A stretch of 5,396 nt of DNA from JANPCX01 sp046094425 (lineage in GTDB: Bacteria > Pseudomonadota > Gammaproteobacteria > Burkholderiales > Burkholderiaceae_C): positions 1 to 5,396 of the forward strand of contig JBJTHI010000022.1 of the NCBI GenBank assembly GCA_046094425.1, in the 5' to 3' direction. The notes below the pieces were generated by a model. It was not told where the DNA came from and did not search any database. It saw nothing but the letters and a program-made list of their open reading frames with translations. The position numbers were made by a program, and so were the translations under genes. Positions within the stretch are counted from its first letter, which is position 1. Each line of letters starts with the position of its first letter. This document shows positions 1 through 5,283 of the stretch, piece after piece.

Positions 1-93
1 ACCGTCGTCATGCTCGACAACGGCACAGGCGGTGATCTTGGCTTGGTGGACATCCAGCGCAATGACGCGCTTGTGCATCGGGGTCAGATCCAT
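1..93 (-). CDS. IS110-family transposase, N-terminal fragment cut by the window edge
   Basis: The reverse strand encodes 31 residues from an ATG at 93-91 with no stop before the window edge. The run VIALDVHQAKITACAVVE resembles the start of the RuvC-like DEDD domain of IS110 transposases, and the D in ALDVH would be the first catalytic acid. These enzymes move the element by recombination through a circular form, and in studied members they use a guide RNA from the non-coding end. The start is supported by an AGGAG Shine-Dalgarno sequence seven bases upstream (101-105). The remaining DEDD residues and the C-terminal serine-containing domain are not in view, so I cannot tell whether the gene is intact or whether it belongs to the IS110 or IS1111 subgroup. 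Confidence 0.8.
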   Translation of the reverse strand, partial: MDLTPMHKRVIALDVHQAKITACAVVEHDDG

Positions 94-100
94 TGCATAA

Positions 101-105
101 CTCCT
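101..105 (-). promoter_or_regulatory. Ribosome binding site of the IS110 transposase
   Basis: AGGAG on the minus strand lies seven bases before the ATG at 93-91. This fixes the transposase start and shows that the structured leader (128-204) lies upstream of the ribosome binding site. Confidence 0.6.
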
Positions 106-127
106 GCAGCTTGAACAACAATCACAA

Positions 128-204
128 GCGTGCGGGCCAGCGCGAGTAGAGGTCGGTCAATTCTTTGATGGCATGGACCGCGATCGCTAACTTGACCCGC
201 ACGC
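128..204 (-). ncRNA. Structured IS110 leader, candidate bridge (guide) RNA segment
   Basis: GCGTGCGGG at 128-136 pairs perfectly over 9 bp with CCCGCACGC at 196-204. Two smaller stems nest inside: AGCG (139-142) with CGCT (185-188), and CGGTC (154-158) with GACCG (176-180), leaving a 17-base apical loop. In IS110-subgroup elements the stretch between the left end and the transposase gene is transcribed as a bridge RNA with two internal loops that pair with donor and target DNA. The location and the stem with an internal loop fit that. The exact ends, transcription and guide assignment are inference; it could also be a structured leader that limits transposase translation. Confidence 0.4.
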
Positions 205-260
205 CCACAGTGTCTTCCATCATCCGGGGTGCCTCGCCAGGGACATGACAGTTAGCGATC
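182..260. repeat. 11-bp inverted repeat within the IS110 leader
   Basis: GATCGCTAACT at 182-192 is the exact reverse complement of AGTTAGCGATC at 250-260, with 57 bases between. The inner arm lies inside the loop closed by the 128-136/196-204 stem, so the two pairings cross each other (pseudoknot or alternative fold). It may be a self-match between a guide segment and the element end or flank, or a simple secondary structure. Confidence 0.5.
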
Positions 261-289
261 ACCTGCTCACCGTTGAGGCAGCCATGTCA

Positions 290-315
290 GCGCGGACGAA
301 CCGCGCGGACGAACC
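290..315. repeat. Perfect 13-bp tandem duplication upstream of trpS
   Basis: The unit GCGCGGACGAACC occurs at 290-302 and again, with no gap, at 303-315. The second copy covers the position where a -35 element would lie for the TACAAT hexamer at 329-334. It may be a replication-slippage duplication, a repeated operator, or a scar near the insertion sequence. Confidence 0.6.
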
Positions 316-334
316 ACCGGCGGCCACCTACAAT
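306..334 (+). promoter_or_regulatory. Possible trpS promoter
   Basis: TACAAT at 329-334 is a good sigma-70 -10 match. At 17-bp spacing the -35 position (306-311, CGGACG) keeps only the central GAC of the consensus. A start near 341 would give a leader of about 50 bases before the trpS ATG. The insertion sequence separates trpS from whatever lies further left, so a local promoter is expected, but the -35 match is weak. Confidence 0.35.
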
Positions 335-389
335 CCGCCCCCTCGATTCCTATTCGCCCGACAACCCTTCTTCTCTAGGCAACTCTCCT

Positions 390-1586
390 ATGAAACAACG
401 TGTCTTGTCCGGCATGCGCCCCACGGGTGCGCTGCACTTGGGTCACTACCACGGGGCGCTCAAAAATTGGGTGCGTTTGCAGGCCGACTATGAGTGTTTT
501 TATTTTGTGGCGGACTGGCATGCGCTGACCACCCACTATGAAACCCGCGAGGTGATCGAGCGCAATGTGTACGACATGGTGATTGACTGGCTGGCCGCTG
601 GGCTCGACCCCGAGCAGTGCACCCTCTTCATTCAAAGCCGCTTGCCCGAACACGCCGAACTCTTCACCTTGCTCGCCATGGGCACACCGCTAGGTTGGCT
701 AGAACGCATGCCCACCTACAAAGACCAAATGGAGAAGCTCAAGGACCGCGACCTGGCGACCTATGGCTTTTTGGGTTACCCGCTTTTGCAAGCTGCTGAC
801 ATCCTCATTTACAAAGCCCACTGTGTGCCGGTGGGTGAAGACCAAGCGCCTCACGTGGAAATCACCCGCGAAGTGGCGCGCCGCTTCAACCACCTGTATG
901 GCCGAGAGCCCAACTTTGAAGCGCTGGCGCAGGCTGTGGTGAAGAAGATGAGCAAAGACGACGCCAAAGCGTTTGAAGCCGCTCGCAAGAGTTACCAGCA
1001 AAACGGCGATGAAGCATCTTTGGAAAAAGGCCGTGCCCTCATAGCCGGCTGCGGCGCATTCAGCAGCGCCGACCGCGAACGGCTTGACGGCTACTTACGC
1101 GGCACCGGCAAAGCCGTGCTCACAGAGCCTGCGGTGTTGCTCACCGAGGTGAGCAAACTGCCCGGCCTCGATGGCGAGAAGATGAGCAAGAGCTATGGCA
1201 ACACCATTGCCATGCGCGAAGAACCCGCCGAGGTCGAGAAAAAAATCAAACGCATGCCCACCGACCCGCAGCGTGTGCGCCGCACCGACCCAGGTGATCC
1301 CGAACGTTGCCCGGTGTGGCAGTTCCACCAGGTGTATTCCGATACCGACACCAAGGACTGGGTGGTCAAAGGCTGCAAGAGCGCCGGCATTGGTTGTTTG
1401 GAATGCAAACAACCGGTGATTGATGCCATCAAAAAAGAACAAGAACCGTGGCGCGAGCGTGCAGAGAAATACCTCAGCAGCCCCAAACAATTGCACTGGA
1501 TTGTGGAAGTGGGCACCGAGCGCGCCCGCACCGTGGCGCGCGAAACCATGCGTGAAGTGCGAGACGCGATGGGGTTGGCATACTGA
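390..1586 (+). CDS. trpS: Tryptophan--tRNA ligase, long form with predicted [4Fe-4S] cysteines
   Basis: This class I aminoacyl-tRNA synthetase charges tRNA-Trp with tryptophan in the cytoplasm. Its 398 residues include the HIGH-type signature PTGALHLGHYHG (11-22), the core segments GEDQAPHVEITREVARRFN (149-167) and the KMSKS loop GEKMSKSYGN (262-271). It is about 70 residues longer than typical ~330-residue enzymes, mainly because of an insert between about 175 and 250, as in Burkholderiales homologues. C307, C329, C336 and C339 form C-x21-C-x6-C-x2-C in the C-terminal, anticodon-side domain. This closely matches the Fe-S cluster ligands known in the Thermotoga enzyme. The ATG at 390 is chosen because MKQRVLSGMRPTG is the usual N-terminus; the frame is open further upstream, but that stretch is promoter-like and includes the tandem repeat. 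The Shine-Dalgarno sequence is weak (AGG at 377-379). The next gene follows after 26 bases. Confidence 0.96.
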   Translation: MKQRVLSGMRPTGALHLGHYHGALKNWVRLQADYECFYFVADWHALTTHYETREVIERNVYDMVIDWLAAGLDPEQCTLFIQSRLPEHAELFTLLAMGTPLGWLERMPTYKDQMEKLKDRDLATYGFLGYPLLQAADILIYKAHCVPVGEDQAPHVEITREVARRFNHLYGREPNFEALAQAVVKKMSKDDAKAFEAARKSYQQNGDEASLEKGRALIAGCGAFSSADRERLDGYLRGTGKAVLTEPAVLLTEVSKLPGLDGEKMSKSYGNTIAMREEPAEVEKKIKRMPTDPQRVRRTDPGDPERCPVWQFHQVYSDTDTKDWVVKGCKSAGIGCLECKQPVIDAIKKEQEPWRERAEKYLSSPKQLHWIVEVGTERARTVARETMREVRDAMGLAY

Positions 1587-1612
1587 GCACGGCCTTCAAT
1601 CGATCACCCACC

Positions 1613-2068
1613 GTGGCGGGCATCCACATCACCGACATTGAATCGGCCATCAACTGGTGGCGTGAAAAGTCGCCCTCGCCCGACGGCATCACCGCCTGCC
1701 CTGAAGTGCGCGCCCTGGCCACCGTGTATGGCTTGATGGTGTACTACCACGAGAGCGAGTGCGACGACGCCACCATGCCACGCAAAGCGCATGACGCATG
1801 GCTGGCCTGGTATGCCAGCACACCCGACGCCCCCTGCATTGCCATTTGTTCCACCAGCCAAGGAGACGCTTCCTGCAAGGGTTGTGGCCGCACGTTTGAT
1901 GAAGTGCAGCACTGGCCGATGATGAGCCCCGCCGAGAAACGCGCTACCTGGCGACGTATCACGCTCGAAGCCACTGCCTGGCGTTTCAACCGCTATGCAG
2001 AGCGGGCTCGGGAGAGCAAGGGAGTGGATCACCCCCCGGCTGAGGTGTTTGAGAAACAAAACACCTGA
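1613..2068 (+). CDS. DUF3717-DUF1289 fusion protein, cysteine-motif protein of unknown function
   Basis: The 151-residue product has two recognisable parts. Residues about 4-66 (HITDIESAINWWR...VYGLMVYYH) resemble DUF3717, a short domain seen mainly in Burkholderiales. Residues about 72-118 (APCIAICSTSQG...CKGCGRTFDEVQHW) are a DUF1289 domain with C75, C79, C88 and C91 spaced C-x3-C-x8-C-x2-C, suited to a metal or Fe-S site. There is no signal peptide or membrane segment, so it is likely cytoplasmic. The start is a GTG at 1613: the frame closes at 1553 and has no ATG before it, and MAGIHITD is the family's usual N-terminus as I recall it. No good Shine-Dalgarno sequence is visible, so translation may be coupled to trpS, which ends 26 bases earlier. 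The function is unknown. Confidence 0.88.
   Translation: MAGIHITDIESAINWWREKSPSPDGITACPEVRALATVYGLMVYYHESECDDATMPRKAHDAWLAWYASTPDAPCIAICSTSQGDASCKGCGRTFDEVQHWPMMSPAEKRATWRRITLEATAWRFNRYAERARESKGVDHPPAEVFEKQNT
2043..2066 (+). other. Stem-loop across the stop codon of the DUF3717/DUF1289 gene
   Basis: AGGTGTTT (2043-2050) pairs perfectly with AAACACCT (2059-2066) around an 8-base loop. The stem takes in the first base of the TGA stop at 2066-2068. No U-tract follows on the plus strand, so it is not a typical intrinsic terminator. It lies 15 bases before the Shine-Dalgarno sequence of the next gene and could affect messenger stability or coupling. Function is unproven. Confidence 0.4.
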
Positions 2069-2080
2069 AGCCGCAAATTC

Positions 2081-2087
2081 AGAGGGA
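2081..2087 (+). promoter_or_regulatory. Ribosome binding site supporting a TTG start
   Basis: AGAGGGA lies six bases before TTG at 2094. It is the best Shine-Dalgarno match in the area and favours the TTG over the upstream ATG at 1995, which would overlap the preceding gene by 74 bases. Confidence 0.5.
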
Positions 2088-2093
2088 CTTGTA

Positions 2094-2438
2094 TTGGATC
2101 AGTTCTTGGAATCAGCGATTTCACTGGTGGGTCTGTCGCTCTTGATGGCTCCGGCTGCTTTGCGCTTGATTTTCCTGGCTTACAAGCGCTACCGAGGTTA
2201 TTCACACAGCCCGGAACAATTGCGCAAGGGACTGCGGCTGATCGGGACGAGCCTGCTGTTCTCGCCACTATTGACTGGGCTGTTGATTTATCGCTGGTCG
2301 TTGTGTGGGCCAGGTTGCGCAAGCGGCCTGGCGCTGATCCCTTTATTGATTCCAACTTGGCTTTTTTTCGTATGGTCGGAGTTCTATGTGGGCACCTATG
2401 CATCACCGATGCAACCACGCGAAAAAACCAAATCCTGA
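2094..2438 (+). CDS. Small membrane protein of unknown function, probable TTG start
   Basis: From the TTG at 2094 the product has 114 residues: a short polar start (MDQFLES), then three hydrophobic stretches at about 8-30, 49-66 and 78-95. A basic loop YKRYRGYSHSPEQLRKG (30-46) separates the first two, and a short CGPGC loop (71-75) lies between the second and third. The tail QPREKTKS is polar. By the positive-inside rule the basic loop and probably the tail are on the cytoplasmic side, although three spans would put the tail opposite the N-terminus rather than the loop; this topology is inferred. I do not recognise a family. An ATG at 1995 in the same frame would give 147 residues but overlaps the DUF1289 gene and lacks a ribosome binding site. 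GC looks lower and third-position bias weaker than in neighbours, which could mean recent acquisition or a lightly constrained gene. It converges on the kinase gene, stop to stop, with 11 bases between. Confidence 0.65.
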   Translation: MDQFLESAISLVGLSLLMAPAALRLIFLAYKRYRGYSHSPEQLRKGLRLIGTSLLFSPLLTGLLIYRWSLCGPGCASGLALIPLLIPTWLFFVWSEFYVGTYASPMQPREKTKS

Positions 2439-2449
2439 GCCAGTTGACT

Positions 2450-3856
2450 TCAAGATGTTTTGTTCATCGGCAGCGCCAAGACAAAACAACTGCCCCCACC
2501 CTCACGAGCTTCGCAGACCACGCGGCCCCCATGCTGCTTTGCAATTTGTTTGACCAAACTCAGCCCCAAGCCCACACCACCAGCTTTTTCTGCATGGCCG
2601 GGCAGTCGGAAAAAAGGCTCGAAGATGCGTTCGCGGTGGGCCGCTGGCACACCGGGGCCACGGTCGCAAACGCGCAGCGCCACCATTTCGCCTGTTTGAC
2701 GCAAGTCCACGCTGATGGCGGACCCCAACGTATCGGTTGAAGAAGCCGACTGCCCATAACGGTGCGCGTTCTCCAGCAAATTGCGCAGCGCGCGGCGCAG
2801 CAAGCGTTCGTCGCCGTGTACGGTCACCGGGTTGCCATGAACCTCAGCATCCACACGAGCCGCTTCTTCGGCGGCCAGGCCAAGCAGGTCAATGGGCTCT
2901 TGGGCGTCACCGGTCGCTTGTGCATCCAAACGGCTGGCCAGCAGCACCTCTTCCACCAAGGCGTCAAGCTCGCCGATGTTGGTGCGTATTTCCTGTTTCA
3001 AGCGCTCGCGCTGCGGGCCTTCGCTGCCCTCCAACAGCGACAGCGCCATCTTCAGCCGTGCCAGCGGCGAGCGCAGTTCGTGGCTGGCATTGGCCAGCAG
3101 AGTTTGGTGAGACTGGACCAAGGTTTCAATGCGCTGCGCCGCTTGATTGAAGCTGGCGGCCACCGCCGCGACTTCGTCTTTGCCCGACACCTCTACACGG
3201 TGATTCAACGCACCGGCACCGAATTTTTCTACCCCTGCTTTGAGCAGGTTCAAGCGTTTGGTGAGCGCCCTGGCAACCGGCCAAGCTGCAGCAGCAATGG
3301 CTACGAACAACAACACCAATAGCACAGCCAAGCCCACGCCGCGGGGCCAGCCCATGAAGGGTGGCGAGCGTGGGGGCATGCCCATAGCCTCACTCTGAGC
3401 AACGGATGCTGCCCGTGCAGCGATTGCATGCCCCTGCCCCGCCCCTTGTAGTGGCATGCCGCGCATGATCCACAAGGTGCGACCGTCGTCCAAACGCAGC
3501 GGCAGCCCCTTGGTTTGGCGATTCTGTTCACGATGTAAATAGGCGTCCGAGGCCCATATGCGTTCGCCCGCCGGATTGTGCAGGGCCAGCGGAATGCGCA
3601 ACCGCTCTGACCACTCGCGCACGGCCTGCGCCTGTTCAGAGGTCGGCGCATCGGCCCCGGGCAAGGAACGCTGAATCAAGTCAGCCCACGCGTTCAAACG
3701 TTCAGTGTTGGCCGACTCGGCCCGTGCCTGCTCTTGCAAACGCACCTGCGCCCGCTCGCTGGCCACATGGCGCTGGAACAACACACTGGACGCAAAAGCG
3801 AACAACAACAACACCGCCACCACGGTGAGGTAGATGCGCAGGGTGAGGGTTCTCAT
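2450..3856 (-). CDS. Sensor histidine kinase with HAMP domain (CpxA/RstB-like)
   Basis: This 468-residue inner-membrane kinase senses a periplasmic signal and phosphorylates the response regulator encoded just upstream. Membrane spans lie at about 9-27 and 173-192, bounding a periplasmic region of roughly 145 residues. A HAMP linker follows (about 193-245). The HisKA dimerisation domain carries H259 in NASHELRSPLARLKM. The ATPase domain has the N-box RNLLENAHRYG (358-368), D398 in VCDRGPGVP, the F-box IFEPFFR (411-417), the G2 box GGVGLGLSLV (426-435) and a GGGSCF end (453-458), so all catalytic motifs are present. The periplasmic part ends in a Gly/Ala/Met/Pro-rich stretch (135-171) with MGMPPRSPPFMGW. 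The ATG is supported by GAGGTG at 3870-3865, eight bases upstream, and lies 18 bases after the regulator stop, so the two are co-transcribed. The exact stimulus is unknown. Confidence 0.93.
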   Translation of the reverse strand: MRTLTLRIYLTVVAVLLLFAFASSVLFQRHVASERAQVRLQEQARAESANTERLNAWADLIQRSLPGADAPTSEQAQAVREWSERLRIPLALHNPAGERIWASDAYLHREQNRQTKGLPLRLDDGRTLWIMRGMPLQGAGQGHAIAARAASVAQSEAMGMPPRSPPFMGWPRGVGLAVLLVLLFVAIAAAAWPVARALTKRLNLLKAGVEKFGAGALNHRVEVSGKDEVAAVAASFNQAAQRIETLVQSHQTLLANASHELRSPLARLKMALSLLEGSEGPQRERLKQEIRTNIGELDALVEEVLLASRLDAQATGDAQEPIDLLGLAAEEAARVDAEVHGNPVTVHGDERLLRRALRNLLENAHRYGQSASSTDTLGSAISVDLRQTGEMVALRVCDRGPGVPAAHRERIFEPFFRLPGHAEKAGGVGLGLSLVKQIAKQHGGRVVCEAREGGGSCFVLALPMNKTS

Positions 3857-3864
3857 GGCGCGGC

Positions 3865-3870
3865 CACCTC
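3865..3870 (-). promoter_or_regulatory. Ribosome binding site of the histidine kinase
   Basis: GAGGTG on the minus strand lies eight bases before the kinase ATG, within the 18-base gap after the regulator stop. Confidence 0.55.
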
Positions 3871-3874
3871 TGGT

Positions 3875-4600
3875 TCAAGGCAAGTCGTCCGCCGCATCGT
3901 CTGCATCTTGTTTTTTCGCAAACACATAACCCGCGCCACGCACGGTGATCACGCGGCGCGGCATTTTGGGTTCGTCTTCAATCTCGGCGCGTATGCGGGA
4001 GATATGCACGTCAATGGAACGGTCAAACGCTTCCAGGGCATGGCCTTTGAGGGCGTCCATGATTTGGTCGCGCGACAATACACGGCCTGCGCTTTGCGCC
4101 AATATCACCAACAAATCGAATTGGTGGCTGGTGAGGTCACATGGTTTTCCCTGGAGGCGAGCCACGCGCTCGCCCAAGTCAATTTCCAGGCGACCAAAAC
4201 GCAGTACGTCGTCGCTCTGAACACTGGCTGAGGCGCGGCGCAACAAAGCCTTGATGCGGGCCGACAGCTCACGCGGCTCAAAAGGCTTGGGCAAATAGTC
4301 GTCCGCACCCAACTCCAAACCCACGATGCGATCCAGAGGCTCGCCGCGCGCGGTGAGCATGAGCAGGGGTAAATGGCGGGTACGAGACTGAGCACGCAGG
4401 CTGCGGCACAAGTCCAGGCCATCACCGTCGGGCAGCATCAGGTCGAGCAACAGCGCGTCATAACTGGTGTGATCGAGTTGCTTTTGCCCTTCGGCCAAGG
4501 TGGCGGCCGTGTCCACGGCGTAACCACAGCCGTGCAGGTAGTCACTCACCATGGCGGAGAGTCGGGCATCGTCGTCAATGAGCAGCAAGCGGGCAGACAT
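3875..4600 (-). CDS. OmpR-family response regulator (CpxR/RstA-like)
   Basis: This cytoplasmic transcription factor of 241 residues is the partner of the downstream kinase. The receiver domain (about 3-118) has the acidic pair D9/D10, the phospho-acceptor D53 in LLDLMLPDGDG, T83 in MLTARG and K105 in LPKPFEPREL, so it should be phosphorylated normally. The winged-helix OmpR domain (about 131-229) shows the recognition-helix stretch RSIDVHISRIRAEIE (194-208) and the wing RGAGYVF (221-227). A short acidic tail (DADDAADDLP) follows. The ATG at 4600 gives the standard SARLLLIDDD beginning. No clear Shine-Dalgarno sequence precedes it, which may keep expression low. It lies downstream of a terminator-like hairpin and a GCAAAAC direct repeat. 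The regulated genes are not shown; the neighbouring periplasmic gene is the obvious candidate. Confidence 0.94.
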   Translation of the reverse strand: MSARLLLIDDDARLSAMVSDYLHGCGYAVDTAATLAEGQKQLDHTSYDALLLDLMLPDGDGLDLCRSLRAQSRTRHLPLLMLTARGEPLDRIVGLELGADDYLPKPFEPRELSARIKALLRRASASVQSDDVLRFGRLEIDLGERVARLQGKPCDLTSHQFDLLVILAQSAGRVLSRDQIMDALKGHALEAFDRSIDVHISRIRAEIEDEPKMPRRVITVRGAGYVFAKKQDADDAADDLP

Positions 4601-4616
4601 GGCGGGGTGATGAGTT

Positions 4617-4635
4617 GCAAAACGGGTCGCAAAAC
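4617..4635. promoter_or_regulatory. GCAAAAC direct repeat before the response regulator gene
   Basis: GCAAAAC occurs at 4617-4623 and 4629-4635, a 12-bp period. OmpR-class regulators bind tandem half-sites, and the CpxR half-site GTAAA is similar to GCAAA, although its usual spacing is about one base shorter or less. The repeat overlaps the U-tract of the terminator, so autoregulation here is possible but unproven, and A-rich chance repetition is a real alternative. Confidence 0.25.
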
Positions 4636-4669
4636 AAACGCGGAGCTTGATTTCAACATCAAACCCCGC
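4631..4669 (-). terminator. Intrinsic terminator or attenuator between the periplasmic protein and the two-component genes
   Basis: Read on the minus strand, GCGGGGTTTGAT (4669-4658) pairs with ATCAAGCTCCGC (4651-4640) over 12 bp, including two G-U pairs, around the 6-base loop GTTGAA. GTTTGTTTT (4639-4631) follows as a U-rich tail. On the plus strand the two wobble positions become A-C mismatches, so the structure is built for minus-strand RNA. It starts 17 bases after the stop of the periplasmic gene and ends 30 bases before the regulator ATG. Confidence 0.7.
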
Positions 4670-4686
4670 AGATCCACAAACTGAAC

Positions 4687-5232
4687 TCAGCCCTGACGCG
4701 GCTCGCCGTGACGACGGTCGTGTCTTGGTCCGCGCTTTTGCCCGTGTTTTTGCATCTGCTCGGCCATTTGCGCACGCTGCGCGGGCGTCAGCACCTGGCT
4801 CACCTCCAGCATAGCGGCCATCATGCGGCGGCTGCCTTGGTCATGCTGGGCCAGCATTTGCTGGCGCACTTGTTCGGCAGCGTTGGCATCCACCGTAGGA
4901 GCGGTGAAGATGGCGCGCGCTTGGTCTTTCAAAGCACGCCCAGCTTCGCGTTGACCCGCCATGTCACCCATTGCCTTTTGCATGATTTGCTGAATCCGTG
5001 CTTTTTGATCATCGGTCGCGTTGATGCTGGAGAGCAAACGCTCCATGCGCTGCGGTTGGCCACCCCACATGCCACCATGCATGCCGCCACCACCACCCGG
5101 TGGTTGCGCCCACGCAGACAGCGCCACGGTGCTGGCCAAAGCCACCACCACAGCCATCAACCAAACCCTTGGGGAAGTTTGCTTGACGTGGGAATTGAGA
5201 ACGATAGAGGGGTTGCGTACAGAGGGGTTCAT
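4687..5232 (-). CDS. Spy/CpxP/ZraP-like periplasmic protein (LTxxQ family)
   Basis: The 181-residue product is a predicted secreted periplasmic protein. A rather long N-region is followed by a hydrophobic core (about 24-40) and a likely signal peptidase site after AWA (residue 42). The mature protein opens with a Gly/Met/His-rich stretch (GGGGGMHGGMWGG, 46-58), then helical Gln/Arg/Met-rich sequence with a degenerate first motif (ATDDQKARI, 72-80) and a clear LTPAQ at 148-152, the LTxxQ hallmark. The tail (163-176) is rich in His and Arg. Members of this family act as ATP-independent chaperones (Spy), as two-component inhibitors (CpxP) or as metal-binding sensors (ZraP, CnrX). Fourteen methionines and many histidines hint at metal binding. 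The ATG is fixed by AGGAG six bases upstream. It is read in the same direction as the regulator and kinase, behind which it likely acts as target or feedback partner. Confidence 0.85.
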   Translation of the reverse strand: MNPSVRNPSIVLNSHVKQTSPRVWLMAVVVALASTVALSAWAQPPGGGGGMHGGMWGGQPQRMERLLSSINATDDQKARIQQIMQKAMGDMAGQREAGRALKDQARAIFTAPTVDANAAEQVRQQMLAQHDQGSRRMMAAMLEVSQVLTPAQRAQMAEQMQKHGQKRGPRHDRRHGEPRQG

Positions 5233-5238
5233 GAGCTT

Positions 5239-5243
5239 CTCCT
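5239..5243 (-). promoter_or_regulatory. Ribosome binding site of the Spy-like gene
   Basis: AGGAG on the minus strand lies six bases before the ATG at 5232-5230. It decides this start over internal ATG codons, despite the long N-region of the signal peptide. Confidence 0.6.
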
Positions 5244-5283
5244 GAAACGACGTTCAATCAACCTATTTTCCTCAGTTACCCCG

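Larger units (their letters stand above)
1..260 (-). mobile_element. Left part of an IS110-family insertion sequence (partial; outer boundary uncertain)
   Basis: The element is recognised from the transposase N-terminus at 1-93 and the long structured non-coding leader before it. IS110 elements lack classical terminal inverted repeats and usually make no target duplication, so the outer end cannot be placed exactly. The end given here is the outer arm of an 11-bp inverted repeat (182-192 with 250-260). The true boundary could lie anywhere from about 205 to 315. The remainder of the element is outside the window to the left. The element lies upstream of trpS and is transcribed away from it. 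Confidence 0.6.

Noticed and set aside
273..389. N-terminal extension of trpS from an ATG at 273
   Set aside because: The extra 39 residues are Arg/Pro-rich, read through the tandem repeat and the promoter-like hexamer, and do not resemble the start of any TrpS. The usual N-terminus begins at the ATG at 390.
2420..2452. Bidirectional terminator between the convergent genes
   Set aside because: An A6/T6 run is present at 2422-2427, but I could find no stable GC-rich stem before it on either strand.
2737..3322. Long plus-strand open frames (2737-3150, 2762-3322) opposite the kinase
   Set aside because: They are antisense to a kinase with all motifs intact, and their composition follows from high-GC third positions on the real strand.
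3734..4231. Plus-strand frame of 165 codons overlapping the kinase start and the regulator
   Set aside because: It is a shadow of two well-supported genes and has no family resemblance or convincing ribosome binding site.
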